Shown: piece by piece, positions 1 through 5,439 of the stretch | Position numbering within the stretch: position 1 is the first letter of the stretch | How the letters are laid out: the number at the start of each line of letters is the position of its first letter | From: PALSA-1180 sp964624625 | GTDB lineage: Bacteria; Oederibacteriota; Muellerivitia; Muellerivitales; Muellerivitaceae | Length of the DNA stretch: 5,888 nucleotides | Assembly: GCA_964624625.1 (NCBI GenBank) | Contig: CAZUXW010000108.1 | Span: forward strand, 1 to 5,888 | Direction: 5' to 3' | Notes under the pieces: model-generated | The model's database searches: none | What the model was told of the DNA's origin: nothing | What the model saw: the letters and a program-made list of their open reading frames with translations, nothing else | Translations under genes and position numbers: made by a program

Positions 1-79
1 GAGTAAGGCATGAGAATTAGATTTTAAACAAAAAGAGGTAAAGACTTACTCCGCGCAACCCTGTTAACTCCGCGGTTAA
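1..79. repeat. GAG-type inverted-repeat element, copy A (left end cut by window)
   Basis: This is the right part of a dispersed intergenic inverted repeat. The innermost stem is exact: GAGTAAG at 1-7 pairs with CTTACTC at 45-51 across an AT-rich loop of 37 nt. The 3' arm runs 45-79 and consists of three pyrimidine-rich units, which on the minus strand read ACCGCGGAG, TTAACAGGG and TTGCGCGGAG. The rest of the 5' arm must lie left of the window. The same arm design recurs at 2699-2792, 3615-3713 and 5362-5439. The copy lies beyond the rnpB terminator on the downstream side of that gene. It contains no ORF. Function is unknown. Confidence 0.75.
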
Positions 80-90
80 ATCTTCCGTTA

Positions 91-123
91 AAAACAAAAA
101 GCCGCCCGGGGGGGCGGCCTTTT
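91..123 (-). terminator. Intrinsic terminator of rnpB
   Basis: On the minus strand a GC-only stem GCCGCCC/GGGCGGC (112-118 with 101-107, loop of four C) is followed at once by TTTTTGTTTTT. This is a textbook Rho-independent terminator about 15 nt past the mature 3' end of RNase P RNA. A flanking A-run on the other side (120-123) gives it weak bidirectional character. It is the only classical hairpin-plus-U-tract terminator I find in the window. Confidence 0.9.
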
Positions 124-133
124 GAGGCATAAA

Positions 134-537
134 TTAAGAAGCAGGGCATAAGCCGAATTTTGTAGATGTGATCATTTCTCTCGCGGGAACCGTTACCGGC
201 CCCGTCCTTGCGATCTTACCCGAAGGCCCCCTTTTCCGGATTGGAAAAGAGTGAGGCGGACCGCCTCGAAGCCTCCCTATTTGATCTTGCTCCGGATGGG
301 GTTTGCCTTGCCGCTTTGATCGCTCAAAGCGCGGTGGGCTCTTACCCCACCATTTCACCCTTACCCCGCTTGCGCGTGGCGGTATCTTTTCTGTGGCACT
401 TTCCTTCACCCAGCCCTCATAACCAGAGGCTATGAAGACTGGGCGACTGGGCGTTACCCAGCATCCCGTCCTTCGGAGTTCGGACTTTCCTCAACCGGGC
501 CCTAAAAGGGACCGATCGCGATCACAGACCTGCTTCC
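134..537 (-). ncRNA. rnpB: RNase P RNA, bacterial type A
   Basis: This is the catalytic RNA that removes 5' leaders from pre-tRNAs together with the RnpA protein. About 404 nt fits the type A length. Conserved blocks occur in order on the minus strand: GAGGAAAGTCCG (492-481), AGTGCCACAGAAA (near 400-388), GGTAAGAGCCCACCG (near 346-332) and the 3' block ACAAAATTCGGCTTAT (163-148). Helices can be checked directly. P1 is GAAGCAGG (536-529) with CCTGCTTC (145-138). P2 is TGTGATC (526-520) with GATCACA (173-167). P4 contains CCGAA/TTCGG, a compensatory version of the CCGGG/CCCGG that I recall in E. coli. A P16/P17-like hairpin GAGGC/GCCTC and the L15 region GGAGCAAG are present. L15 reads GGC where E. 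coli has GGU. The ends are set by P1 and are accurate to a few nt. ORFs here are shadows. Confidence 0.97.
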
Positions 538-544
538 AAGAGTC

Positions 545-573
545 ATGATAGAGGTTAGGAGGGGCAAAATCCA
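545..573 (-). promoter_or_regulatory. Predicted sigma-70-type promoter of rnpB
   Basis: On the minus strand the -10 element TATCAT (550-545, five of six consensus bases) lies 17 nt downstream of TGGATT (573-568, a weak -35, three of six). The predicted start is near 537-538, which coincides with the 5' base of helix P1. That agreement with an independently defined RNA end is the main support. Confidence 0.6.
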
Positions 574-591
574 GCGGACAAGGCTTTGAAG

Positions 592-678
592 CACCGAGAC
601 GCCAAGGCACCAAGGACAGCGAAATCAAAAATCTTTGGTTTTGTTTGGTTTTCTTGGTGTCTTAGTGCCTTGGCGGTG
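592..678. repeat. Octad-type inverted-repeat element, copy B
   Basis: The 5' arm is three 8-nt units, CACCGAGA, CGCCAAGG and CACCAAGG (592-615). The 3' arm, read on the minus strand from 678, gives CACCGCCAAGG, CACTAAGA and CACCAAGA. The arms face each other across an AT-rich segment of about 35 nt that has its own small A/T stem. The arrangement matches the GAG-type elements elsewhere in the window, but unit length (8 instead of 9-10) and unit sequence differ. The copy fills most of the spacer between the rnhA stop and the rnpB promoter. Short ORFs over it on both strands are artefacts of the low-complexity arms. Confidence 0.75.
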
Positions 679-693
679 AACTGGATCTTGATT

Positions 694-1098
694 TTATTTT
701 TCAAAATGATCATCGATTCCCTGGTTGGCCAGCTCATCCGCCCTCTTGTTGAATTCCCGGAGTACATGGGTGAATCCCGTCACCTTCAAGTGGGCCAGGT
801 ACTCCTTGGCCTTTTGGTGGAGGGGAATCATGTTGGGATGCTTCACCTTATATTGGCCTGACATCTGGCGGATCATCAATTGGCTGTCGGCCAAAATTTC
901 CACCGGCGTGCATTTTTTCTTAACGCAATAATCCAAAGCCGCCAGCAGGGCCTCGTACTCGGCCACGTTGTTGGTGGTGGTTCCGATGAACTTTGAGATT
1001 TCATGGACGACCTTGCCTTCCTTGAGGATGACCGCCCCGATGCCGGACGGCCCGGGATTCCCCCGGCAAGCCCCGTCGCTGTAAATTTGATAGGCCAT
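694..1098 (-). CDS. rnhA: Ribonuclease HI, short form
   Basis: This endonuclease cleaves the RNA strand of RNA-DNA hybrids in the cytoplasm, removing primers and R-loops. The 134-residue product begins with the family signature YSDGACRGNPGPSGIG. All four catalytic acids can be placed: D8, E47 (in NNVAEYEALLAAL), D71 (ADSQL) and D121 (NKRADELAN). It is about 20 residues shorter than the 155-residue E. coli enzyme, and the tryptophan-rich basic protrusion is absent. It therefore belongs with the compact RNase HI group, in which substrate binding is weaker or relies on partners. Start choice is supported by AAAGGA five nt upstream and by the motif near residue 8. The next gene on this strand is rnpB, beyond repeat copy B. 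There is no intrinsic terminator between them, so read-through toward rnpB is possible. Confidence 0.95.
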   Translation of the reverse strand: MAYQIYSDGACRGNPGPSGIGAVILKEGKVVHEISKFIGTTTNNVAEYEALLAALDYCVKKKCTPVEILADSQLMIRQMSGQYKVKHPNMIPLHQKAKEYLAHLKVTGFTHVLREFNKRADELANQGIDDHFEK

Positions 1099-1203
1099 AA
1101 ATTTCCTTTGTCAAAAATTTGAGCGGCAAGATGTTAACAAAAATCCCGCGCGCCGAGCCAGGTTTGGGCCAGGCTGTAAAAGCGCAATTCTTTTGGCCGA
1201 TCC

Positions 1204-1232
1204 AATATGAATGGTACGTAAATTCACGACAA
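1204..1232 (-). promoter_or_regulatory. Possible rnhA promoter
   Basis: On the minus strand TTGTCG (1232-1227) and CATATT (1209-1204) are separated by 17 nt, each matching four of six consensus bases. This would give a leader of about 100 nt before rnhA. The -35 hexamer is one arm of the inverted repeat at 1226-1252. The call is weak because both hexamers are imperfect. Confidence 0.25.
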
Positions 1233-1252
1233 GTCTCCACCAAATTTGTCGT
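1226..1252. promoter_or_regulatory. Inverted repeat in divergent rnhA/EAL spacer, possible operator
   Basis: ACGACAA (1226-1232) and TTGTCGT (1246-1252) form a perfect 7-bp inverted repeat with a 13-nt spacer. It overlaps the possible rnhA -35 and lies about 100 nt upstream of the EAL gene. The centre-to-centre distance of 20 bp puts both half-sites on the same DNA face, as expected for a dimeric regulator. No regulator is encoded nearby, so the role is inferred only. Confidence 0.3.
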
Positions 1253-1268
1253 TTCAACCAGCTTGATG

Positions 1269-1295
1269 AGCCAAAAAATAAATTTGGCTTTTATA
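1269..1295 (+). terminator. Short hairpin with U-run upstream of EAL gene
   Basis: AGCCAAA (1269-1275) pairs exactly with TTTGGCT (1283-1289) across a 7-nt loop and is followed by TTTATA. It resembles a weak intrinsic terminator or attenuator on the plus strand. If transcription toward the EAL gene starts upstream of it, it could attenuate that transcript. If the start is near 1333 it would instead block stray plus-strand transcription. The stem is AT-rich and the T-run short, so the call is tentative. Confidence 0.3.
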
Positions 1296-1297
1296 AA

Positions 1298-1326
1298 TTC
1301 GCCCGTTGGTTTTTTTACGATATGAT
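1298..1326 (+). promoter_or_regulatory. Possible promoter of the EAL-domain gene
   Basis: TATGAT at 1321-1326 matches five of six bases of a -10 element. The hexamer 17 nt upstream, TTCGCC (1298-1303), is a poor -35. The start would be near 1333, leaving a leader of about 18 nt that contains the ribosome-binding site GAGGAG ahead of the ATG at 1351. A weak -35 may mean that an activator is needed. Confidence 0.35.
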
Positions 1327-1350
1327 ACGGGCCATAGAGGAGACTGAACC

Positions 1351-2631
1351 ATGCCCTACGCCACCGATTTCAGCGATCTCAACATCAACCAGGTCCTCGA
1401 GCAGGAACTGGTCGAAATCCATTTCCAACCCCTCTTTTCCATCCGCGAGAAAAAAATTATCGGCTTTGAGGGCCTTTCCCGGGGAATCCATCCTTCTTCC
1501 GGGAAACTGATTCCTCCCCTTCCCTTGTTAAAAATGGCCAAGGACGCGGGATTGACCCTGGAGCTGGACAGGCTTTTCCGCAAAAAGATCATGGAAAGCT
1601 TCCAAAAATTCTGCCCCCAACCCCATGACCTGATCCTGAGCCTGAACTTCGAAACCTCCGTCATCGACAAGGAAATCGGCACACTCCACCTCATCCATCT
1701 CTGCCAGCAGCTCAAACTGAATCCCTCGAATATCGTCGTCGAAATCCTCGAGTCCAAGGTCAAGAATGTCGAGGGCCTGGAAAAATTCGTCCACATTCAC
1801 CGGGAGCACGGCTTCCTGATCGCCCTAGACGACGTGGGCAAGGGCCATTCCAACTTTGACCGCATCCCCATCATCCAGCCCGACCTGATCAAGATCGACC
1901 GATCCCTCGTGACCAACATCCAGGACGATTATTACCGGCAGGAAATATTCAAGTCCCTGGTGCACTTGGCCCAGAAAATCGGGGCCCTTTCCCTGGCCGA
2001 GGGCGTGGAAACGGAAGCCGAAAGCCTGACCTGCCTGGAGCTGGGGGCGGATCTTTTGCAGGGCTTTTATTTTTCGAAAGCTCAGGAACCCAGCGGCGGA
2101 TTCATCGAGCAAATGACGGGAAAAATCGATCCCATCGCGGACAAATTCCGAAAACACATGGTGGACAAATTCAATATCCGGAAAATCCAGCATGAGCGCT
2201 ACAGTATGATGGTGGGGCTTTTAGTGGAGGAATTTTCCAAAGTCAATTCAGCGGACATGGACGGCAAGGTTTCGGCAGAACTGATGAACCATCCCGTCGC
2301 CAAGGCCATCTACGTCCTGGATGAAGCGGGATTGCAAGCCACCATCATGTCCTGCAAGACCGACCAACATCAGCGCCGGGGCATTTTCCGCCTTCCCCTC
2401 AAGGGGACGGATTACTCCCTTCGGGACTATTACTACGCCTTAATGGAACCTGGCTTCCAACGCAAAACCTTTACCAGCGAACCCTATATTTCTCCTGCCA
2501 CCGGGCTCTTTTGCCTGACCCTCTCCTCCCGTTTCACCAGCAGGGACGGGAAGGCCATGATTCTTTGTATGGACGTGGTGCCCACTTACCTCAAAAACAT
2601 GGGCCGGATCATGACGCTGCTCAACGGGTAG
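1351..2631 (+). CDS. EAL-domain c-di-GMP phosphodiesterase with C-terminal sensor-like domain
   Basis: Predicted to hydrolyse cyclic di-GMP to pGpG in the cytoplasm. The EAL domain spans about residues 15-250, and every metal or catalytic motif I can check is present: E40 (as EGL, in FEGLSRG), N99, E131, D160-D161 (DDVGKGHS), K181 (KID), E218 (AEGVE) and Q237 (QGF). An active enzyme is therefore expected. A helical linker (about 255-300) leads to a region at about 312-415 that resembles the Cache/PAS-like domain attached to EAL proteins such as Bacillus YkuI. Its features are AKAIYVLDEAG, TDYSLRDYY, FTSEPYIS and TGLFCLTLS. There is no signal peptide or membrane segment, so the ligand is presumably cytoplasmic. 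There is no GGDEF domain. GAGGAG lies upstream of the ATG at suitable spacing. The gene is convergent with kdsA and divergent from rnhA, so it is probably monocistronic. The enzymatic assignment is firm; the sensor identity is inferred. Confidence 0.92.
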   Translation: MPYATDFSDLNINQVLEQELVEIHFQPLFSIREKKIIGFEGLSRGIHPSSGKLIPPLPLLKMAKDAGLTLELDRLFRKKIMESFQKFCPQPHDLILSLNFETSVIDKEIGTLHLIHLCQQLKLNPSNIVVEILESKVKNVEGLEKFVHIHREHGFLIALDDVGKGHSNFDRIPIIQPDLIKIDRSLVTNIQDDYYRQEIFKSLVHLAQKIGALSLAEGVETEAESLTCLELGADLLQGFYFSKAQEPSGGFIEQMTGKIDPIADKFRKHMVDKFNIRKIQHERYSMMVGLLVEEFSKVNSADMDGKVSAELMNHPVAKAIYVLDEAGLQATIMSCKTDQHQRRGIFRLPLKGTDYSLRDYYYALMEPGFQRKTFTSEPYISPATGLFCLTLSSRFTSRDGKAMILCMDVVPTYLKNMGRIMTLLNG

Positions 2632-2641
2632 CAAACCCGCT

Positions 2642-2669
2642 CTCCGTCGTCCGCCCTCCGCAGTCCGCA
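2642..2669. repeat. Four-unit heptad array
   Basis: Four contiguous 7-nt units run CTCCGTC, GTCCGCC, CTCCGCA and GTCCGCA, with consensus STCCGYM and no gaps. The array begins 10 nt after the EAL stop codon. Like the 3' arms of the inverted repeats elsewhere in the window, it is pyrimidine-rich on the plus strand, but I find no purine-rich partner arm near it. It may be a solitary or decayed arm of a heptad version of the same element class. Confidence 0.7.
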
Positions 2670-2698
2670 AAACCAGGACAAACCCAACCCCTCTCCCT

Positions 2699-2795
2699 CC
2701 ACAGAGTTACACGGAATTTCTCGGAGTAAGGATCAAGGATTTCATTTTTTGAAAAGAATGATGTACTCCGCGTAACCCTGTTAACCCTGTGGTTA
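2699..2795. repeat. GAG-type inverted-repeat element, copy C
   Basis: The 5' arm (2699-2728) starts CCACAGAG and ends CGGAGTA. The 3' arm (2764-2792) starts TACTCCG and ends CTGTGG. The inner 7 bp pair exactly (2722-2728 with 2764-2770). The rest of the arms align at roughly three quarters identity by eye, with one-base gaps. The loop (2729-2763) is 35 nt and AT-rich. The outer end runs directly into TTA (2793-2795), which is the kdsA stop codon on the minus strand. It sits between two convergent genes, so as RNA it could form a hairpin in either 3' UTR, but it lacks a U-tract. Confidence 0.8.
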
Positions 2796-3602
2796 AATCC
2801 GTTTGAGGGCTCTTCGGATGGCGAGGCTGTCCCTCAAAATCTCCCGGAAGGTCTCGAAGGTGATTTGGGTGGCGGCGTCGGATTTCGCCTTGGGCGGATT
2901 CGGATGCACCTCCAGGAAAAGGCCGTCCACGCCGGCCGCCACCGCGGCCCGGACCAAGGCCGGCACATGCTCCCTGGTGCCGCCGCTGGAGGTTCCCTTG
3001 GCGGCCGGCTGTTGGACGCTGTGGGTCCCGTCGAATATCACCGGACAGCCGGTCTTTTGCATCTCAGGAATTCCCCGGTAATCCACCACCAGGTTGTTGT
3101 AGCCGAAGGTCGTTCCCCTCTCGGTCAGCCAGACCTCTTCGGCGCCTGCTCCATAGAGCTTGTCGGCGACATTTTGCATTTCCCAGGGCGCCATGAATTG
3201 TCCCTTCTTCACGTTCACGACCTTGCCTGTTTTCGCGGAGGCCGACAACAAACTCGTTTGCCGGGAAAGGAAAGCGGGAATTTGGAGGACGTCCGCCACC
3301 TTGGCGGCGGCCTTCACTTCCTCGATTTCGTGGACATCCGTCAAAATCGGAACACCCAGCTTCTTTTTCACCATCGCCAGGGCCGCCAGGCCCTTTTGAA
3401 TCCCCGGACCCCGGAAGCTTTTGGAGGAAGTGCGGTTGGCCTTGTCATAGGAGGATTTGAAAACCAGGGGGATATGAAATTCCTCCGCGATACCCCTTAG
3501 CACGGCTGCGGTTTTTAAAAGGAAATCCGCTCCCTCGACCACGCATGGCCCGGCGATCACGAAAAACTTCCCATTTTTTCCCAAAGAAGTAAGATCCACC
3601 AT
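2793..3602 (-). CDS. kdsA: 3-deoxy-D-manno-octulosonate 8-phosphate synthase, metal-dependent type
   Basis: This enzyme condenses phosphoenolpyruvate with arabinose 5-phosphate to Kdo-8-phosphate, the committed step of Kdo synthesis in the cytoplasm. The 269 residues form a single (beta/alpha)8 barrel of usual size. Diagnostic segments are FVIAGPC, FKSSYDKANRTSS, TDVH, IPAFLSRQT, VNVKKGQF, TERGTTFGYNNLVVD and DGTHSVQQP. The metal ligands expected for the Aquifex-like metal-dependent class are all present: C20, H194, E231 and D242. The metal-independent E. coli class has Asn at the Cys position. The start is fixed by GAAAGG five nt upstream and by the early position of the FVIAGPC strand. It is the third gene after kdsB and pyrG on the same strand, 112 nt downstream of pyrG. 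Its TAA stop is contributed by the edge of repeat copy C. Confidence 0.97.
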   Translation of the reverse strand: MVDLTSLGKNGKFFVIAGPCVVEGADFLLKTAAVLRGIAEEFHIPLVFKSSYDKANRTSSKSFRGPGIQKGLAALAMVKKKLGVPILTDVHEIEEVKAAAKVADVLQIPAFLSRQTSLLSASAKTGKVVNVKKGQFMAPWEMQNVADKLYGAGAEEVWLTERGTTFGYNNLVVDYRGIPEMQKTGCPVIFDGTHSVQQPAAKGTSSGGTREHVPALVRAAVAAGVDGLFLEVHPNPPKAKSDAATQITFETFREILRDSLAIRRALKRI

Positions 3603-3613
3603 AAAGGCCTTTC
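3603..3613 (-). promoter_or_regulatory. kdsA ribosome-binding site inside a palindrome
   Basis: The Shine-Dalgarno GAAAGG (3613-3608, minus strand) overlaps a perfect 10-bp palindrome AAAGGCCTTT (3603-3612) that ends directly before the ATG. The palindrome is too tight to fold into a hairpin by itself, but it could pair between transcripts or with the adjacent repeat. Repeat copy D begins two bases farther upstream, so the site is squeezed between the element and the start codon. Confidence 0.5.
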
Positions 3614-3614
3614 A

Positions 3615-3713
3615 CCACGGAGTTACACAGAGGTAACAGAGTACGGCATAAACCCAATCTTCCTCAAAAGATTTAAGCCTTACTCCCTGTAACCCTGTTC
3701 ACTCTGTGATTAA
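3615..3713. repeat. GAG-type inverted-repeat element, copy D (pyrG-kdsA spacer)
   Basis: The 5' arm (3615-3643) is CCACGGAG, TTACACAGAG and GTAACAGAG plus TA. The 3' arm (3681-3713) read on the minus strand gives ATCACAGAG, TGAACAGGG and TTACAGGGAG plus TA. The inner stem extends as GAGTACGGC (3639-3647) against GAGTAAGGC, with one mismatch. The loop is AT-rich. The element occupies nearly all of the 112-nt spacer. One edge is two nt from the kdsA Shine-Dalgarno and the other is one nt from the pyrG stop codon. If the genes are co-transcribed, it lies within the mRNA. Confidence 0.82.
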
Positions 3714-3714
3714 T

Positions 3715-5340
3715 CTATTTTTGCTTGGGTATCTTTTTGCTCTTGTACTTCGCCGCGGCTTTCACGAATTCCCGGAACAAGGGATGGGGCGTCAAGGGCC
3801 GGCTCTTGAGTTCGGGATGAAATTGTACCCCCACGAACCAGGGATGGTTGGCCAATTCGATCATTTCCACCAAGTTACCGTCGGGGGACAAACCGGAAAG
3901 CTTCATCCCCTTGGCCTTGGCCCGTTCCCGGTAGATATTATTGAATTCGTAGCGGTGCCTGTGCCTTTCGTGGATTAAAGATTGTTTATAGGCCTGGTAA
4001 GTCTTGCTTCCCTTTTCAACCTTGCAAGGATAAGACCCCAGCCTCATGGTGCCTCCCATGCCTTGGATCTTTAATTGATCCGCCATCATGGAAATGACCT
4101 CGTCGGGGGTGTTGGAGTTGAATTCCCCGCTGTTGGCCTGTTTGAGCTTCAGGATATTGCGGGAGAACTCAATCACCGCGCATTGCATTCCCAAGCAGAT
4201 TCCGAAAAAGGGGATTTTTCTTTCCCGTACGTAACGGATAACGTCAATTTTACCCTCAATGCCCCTGTCCCCGAATCCGCCGGGAACCAGCACGCCCGAG
4301 ACGCCCTTCAACATGGCGGCGGCCCCCATTTTCTCGACTTCCTCCGAATCCACCCAGCGCAGCTTCACTTTTGTCTGGTTGGGAACTCCCGCGTGGATGA
4401 AGGACTCGATGATGGACTTGTAGGCGTCGTGCAGTTCAACGTATTTTCCCGCGATCGCGATTTCCACTTCCTTTTTCGGGTGGTAAACCTGGTGCACGAA
4501 CTTGGCCCACTGGTTGACGTTGGCGTGGGCCGGGGACTTCAATTTCAGCTTCTTGACGATGAAATCGTCCAAACCCTGGAGGTGGAACAAAAGCGGCACT
4601 TCGTAGATGGACTTGGCGTCCACCGCCTCGAACACCGCGCCTGGTTCGACGTTGCAAAAAAGCGAAATTTTGGACCGAACATCCTCGCTGAGCTCCCGGG
4701 ACGTCCGGCAAAGGATCATGTCGGGCTGGATGCCGATCCCCCGGAGTTCGGCGACCGTCTTTTGGGTGGGCTTGGTCTTTAGCTCGCCCGCGGCGGAAAT
4801 GTAGGGAATCAGGGTCAAGTGGATGTTGAAAGTGTTGTCCTTGCCCACGTCGAAACGGAATTGCCGGATGGCTTCCAGGAAGGGCAGGCTCTCGATGTCG
4901 CCCACCGTCCCGCCCACTTCCACGATGCAGACATCCACTTTCTGCTCGCTGGATATCTTTAAGATGGCTTCCTTGATCTCGTTGGTGATGTGGGGAACCA
5001 CCTGAACGGTCTTGCCCAGGTAGTCGCCGCGCCGTTCCTTGGAGATGACCGCGTTGTAAATCTTGCCGCTGGTCACGTTGTTGGCCCGGCCAAGTTTCAC
5101 GGATAAAAACCGCTCGTAATGTCCCAGGTCCAGGTCCGTCTCGGCCCCGTCGTCCAGCACGAACACTTCCCCATGCTGGTAGGGGCTCATGGTTCCCGGG
5201 TCCACGTTGAGGTAGGGGTCGAACTTGGCAATGGTCACCTTGAGGCCCCGGCTCTCCAAAAGCCTCCCGATGGAGGCCGAAGCGATGCCTTTACCCAGGG
5301 ATGAAACCACGCCGCCCGTCACAAAGATATACTTGGTCAT
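3715..5340 (-). CDS. pyrG: CTP synthase (glutamine-hydrolysing)
   Basis: This enzyme converts UTP, ATP and glutamine to CTP in the cytoplasm and acts as a tetramer. The 541 residues match the usual length of about 545. The N-terminal synthase domain (about 1-268) has the P-loop-like TGGVVSSLGKG, KFDPYLNVDPGTM, the Mg-binding D71 (in GAETDLDLG) and E141 (in VEVGGTVGDIES), and HLTLIPY. The C-terminal glutamine amidotransferase domain (about 290-530) has GGFGDRG, the nucleophile C382 in GICLGMQ, and H508 and E510 in VQFHPE. GGTMRLGSYPC is also typical. The start is supported by GGAGG seven nt upstream and by the canonical MTKYIFVTGG opening. It stands between kdsB and kdsA, where it supplies CTP for CMP-Kdo formation. 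The C-terminus is a short lysine-rich tail (KYKSKKIPKQK) past the fold. Nothing is missing. Confidence 0.98.
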   Translation of the reverse strand: MTKYIFVTGGVVSSLGKGIASASIGRLLESRGLKVTIAKFDPYLNVDPGTMSPYQHGEVFVLDDGAETDLDLGHYERFLSVKLGRANNVTSGKIYNAVISKERRGDYLGKTVQVVPHITNEIKEAILKISSEQKVDVCIVEVGGTVGDIESLPFLEAIRQFRFDVGKDNTFNIHLTLIPYISAAGELKTKPTQKTVAELRGIGIQPDMILCRTSRELSEDVRSKISLFCNVEPGAVFEAVDAKSIYEVPLLFHLQGLDDFIVKKLKLKSPAHANVNQWAKFVHQVYHPKKEVEIAIAGKYVELHDAYKSIIESFIHAGVPNQTKVKLRWVDSEEVEKMGAAAMLKGVSGVLVPGGFGDRGIEGKIDVIRYVRERKIPFFGICLGMQCAVIEFSRNILKLKQANSGEFNSNTPDEVISMMADQLKIQGMGGTMRLGSYPCKVEKGSKTYQAYKQSLIHERHRHRYEFNNIYRERAKAKGMKLSGLSPDGNLVEMIELANHPWFVGVQFHPELKSRPLTPHPLFREFVKAAAKYKSKKIPKQK

Positions 5341-5361
5341 TCCAAATCCTCCAAAAATTTT

Positions 5362-5439
5362 AAACCACAGAGTGAACAGAGTTACACAGAGTGAGAATTA
5401 TTTTTAAATTTAAAGCCTTACTCCATTAACTCCGCGGTT
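5362..5439. repeat. GAG-type inverted-repeat element, copy E (kdsB-pyrG spacer, one unit missing)
   Basis: The 5' arm (5362-5395) carries three units, AACCACAGAG, TGAACAGAG and TTACACAGAG. The 3' arm (about 5416-5439) read on the minus strand has only two, AACCGCGGAG and TTAATGGAG, followed by TAAGG. Compared with copy A, about nine bases corresponding to one whole unit are absent. The loop is very AT-rich (ATTATTTTTAAATTTAAA). The outer end of the short arm overlaps the TGA stop of kdsB, and the other end lies ten nt from the pyrG Shine-Dalgarno. Confidence 0.8.

Noticed and set aside
134..435. ORFs of 91 aa (minus) and 75 aa (plus)
   Set aside because: They lie inside RNase P RNA, whose conserved blocks and helices account for the sequence; no protein family is recognisable.
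555..861. ORFs of 70 aa (minus) and 91 aa (plus) with a hydrophobic stretch
   Set aside because: They run through the octad inverted repeat and into the antisense of rnhA; the apparent hydrophobic segment is a translation of the pyrimidine-rich arm and loop.
2865..3500. 211-aa plus-strand ORF
   Set aside because: Antisense to kdsA, rich in H, G, R and L as expected of a shadow frame, with no recognisable motif.
2699..3713. Intrinsic terminators formed by copies C and D
   Set aside because: The stems are long but imperfect with large loops and no following T-run on either strand, unlike the clear terminator at 91-123.
4075..4782. 235-aa plus-strand ORF
   Set aside because: Antisense to pyrG, which is intact over its full length; composition is that of a mirror frame of a GC-rich gene.
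1..5439. CRISPR array
   Set aside because: The repeats are facing arms in separate spacers, diverged, with unit lengths of 7-10 nt and no regularly spaced unique spacers or cas genes.
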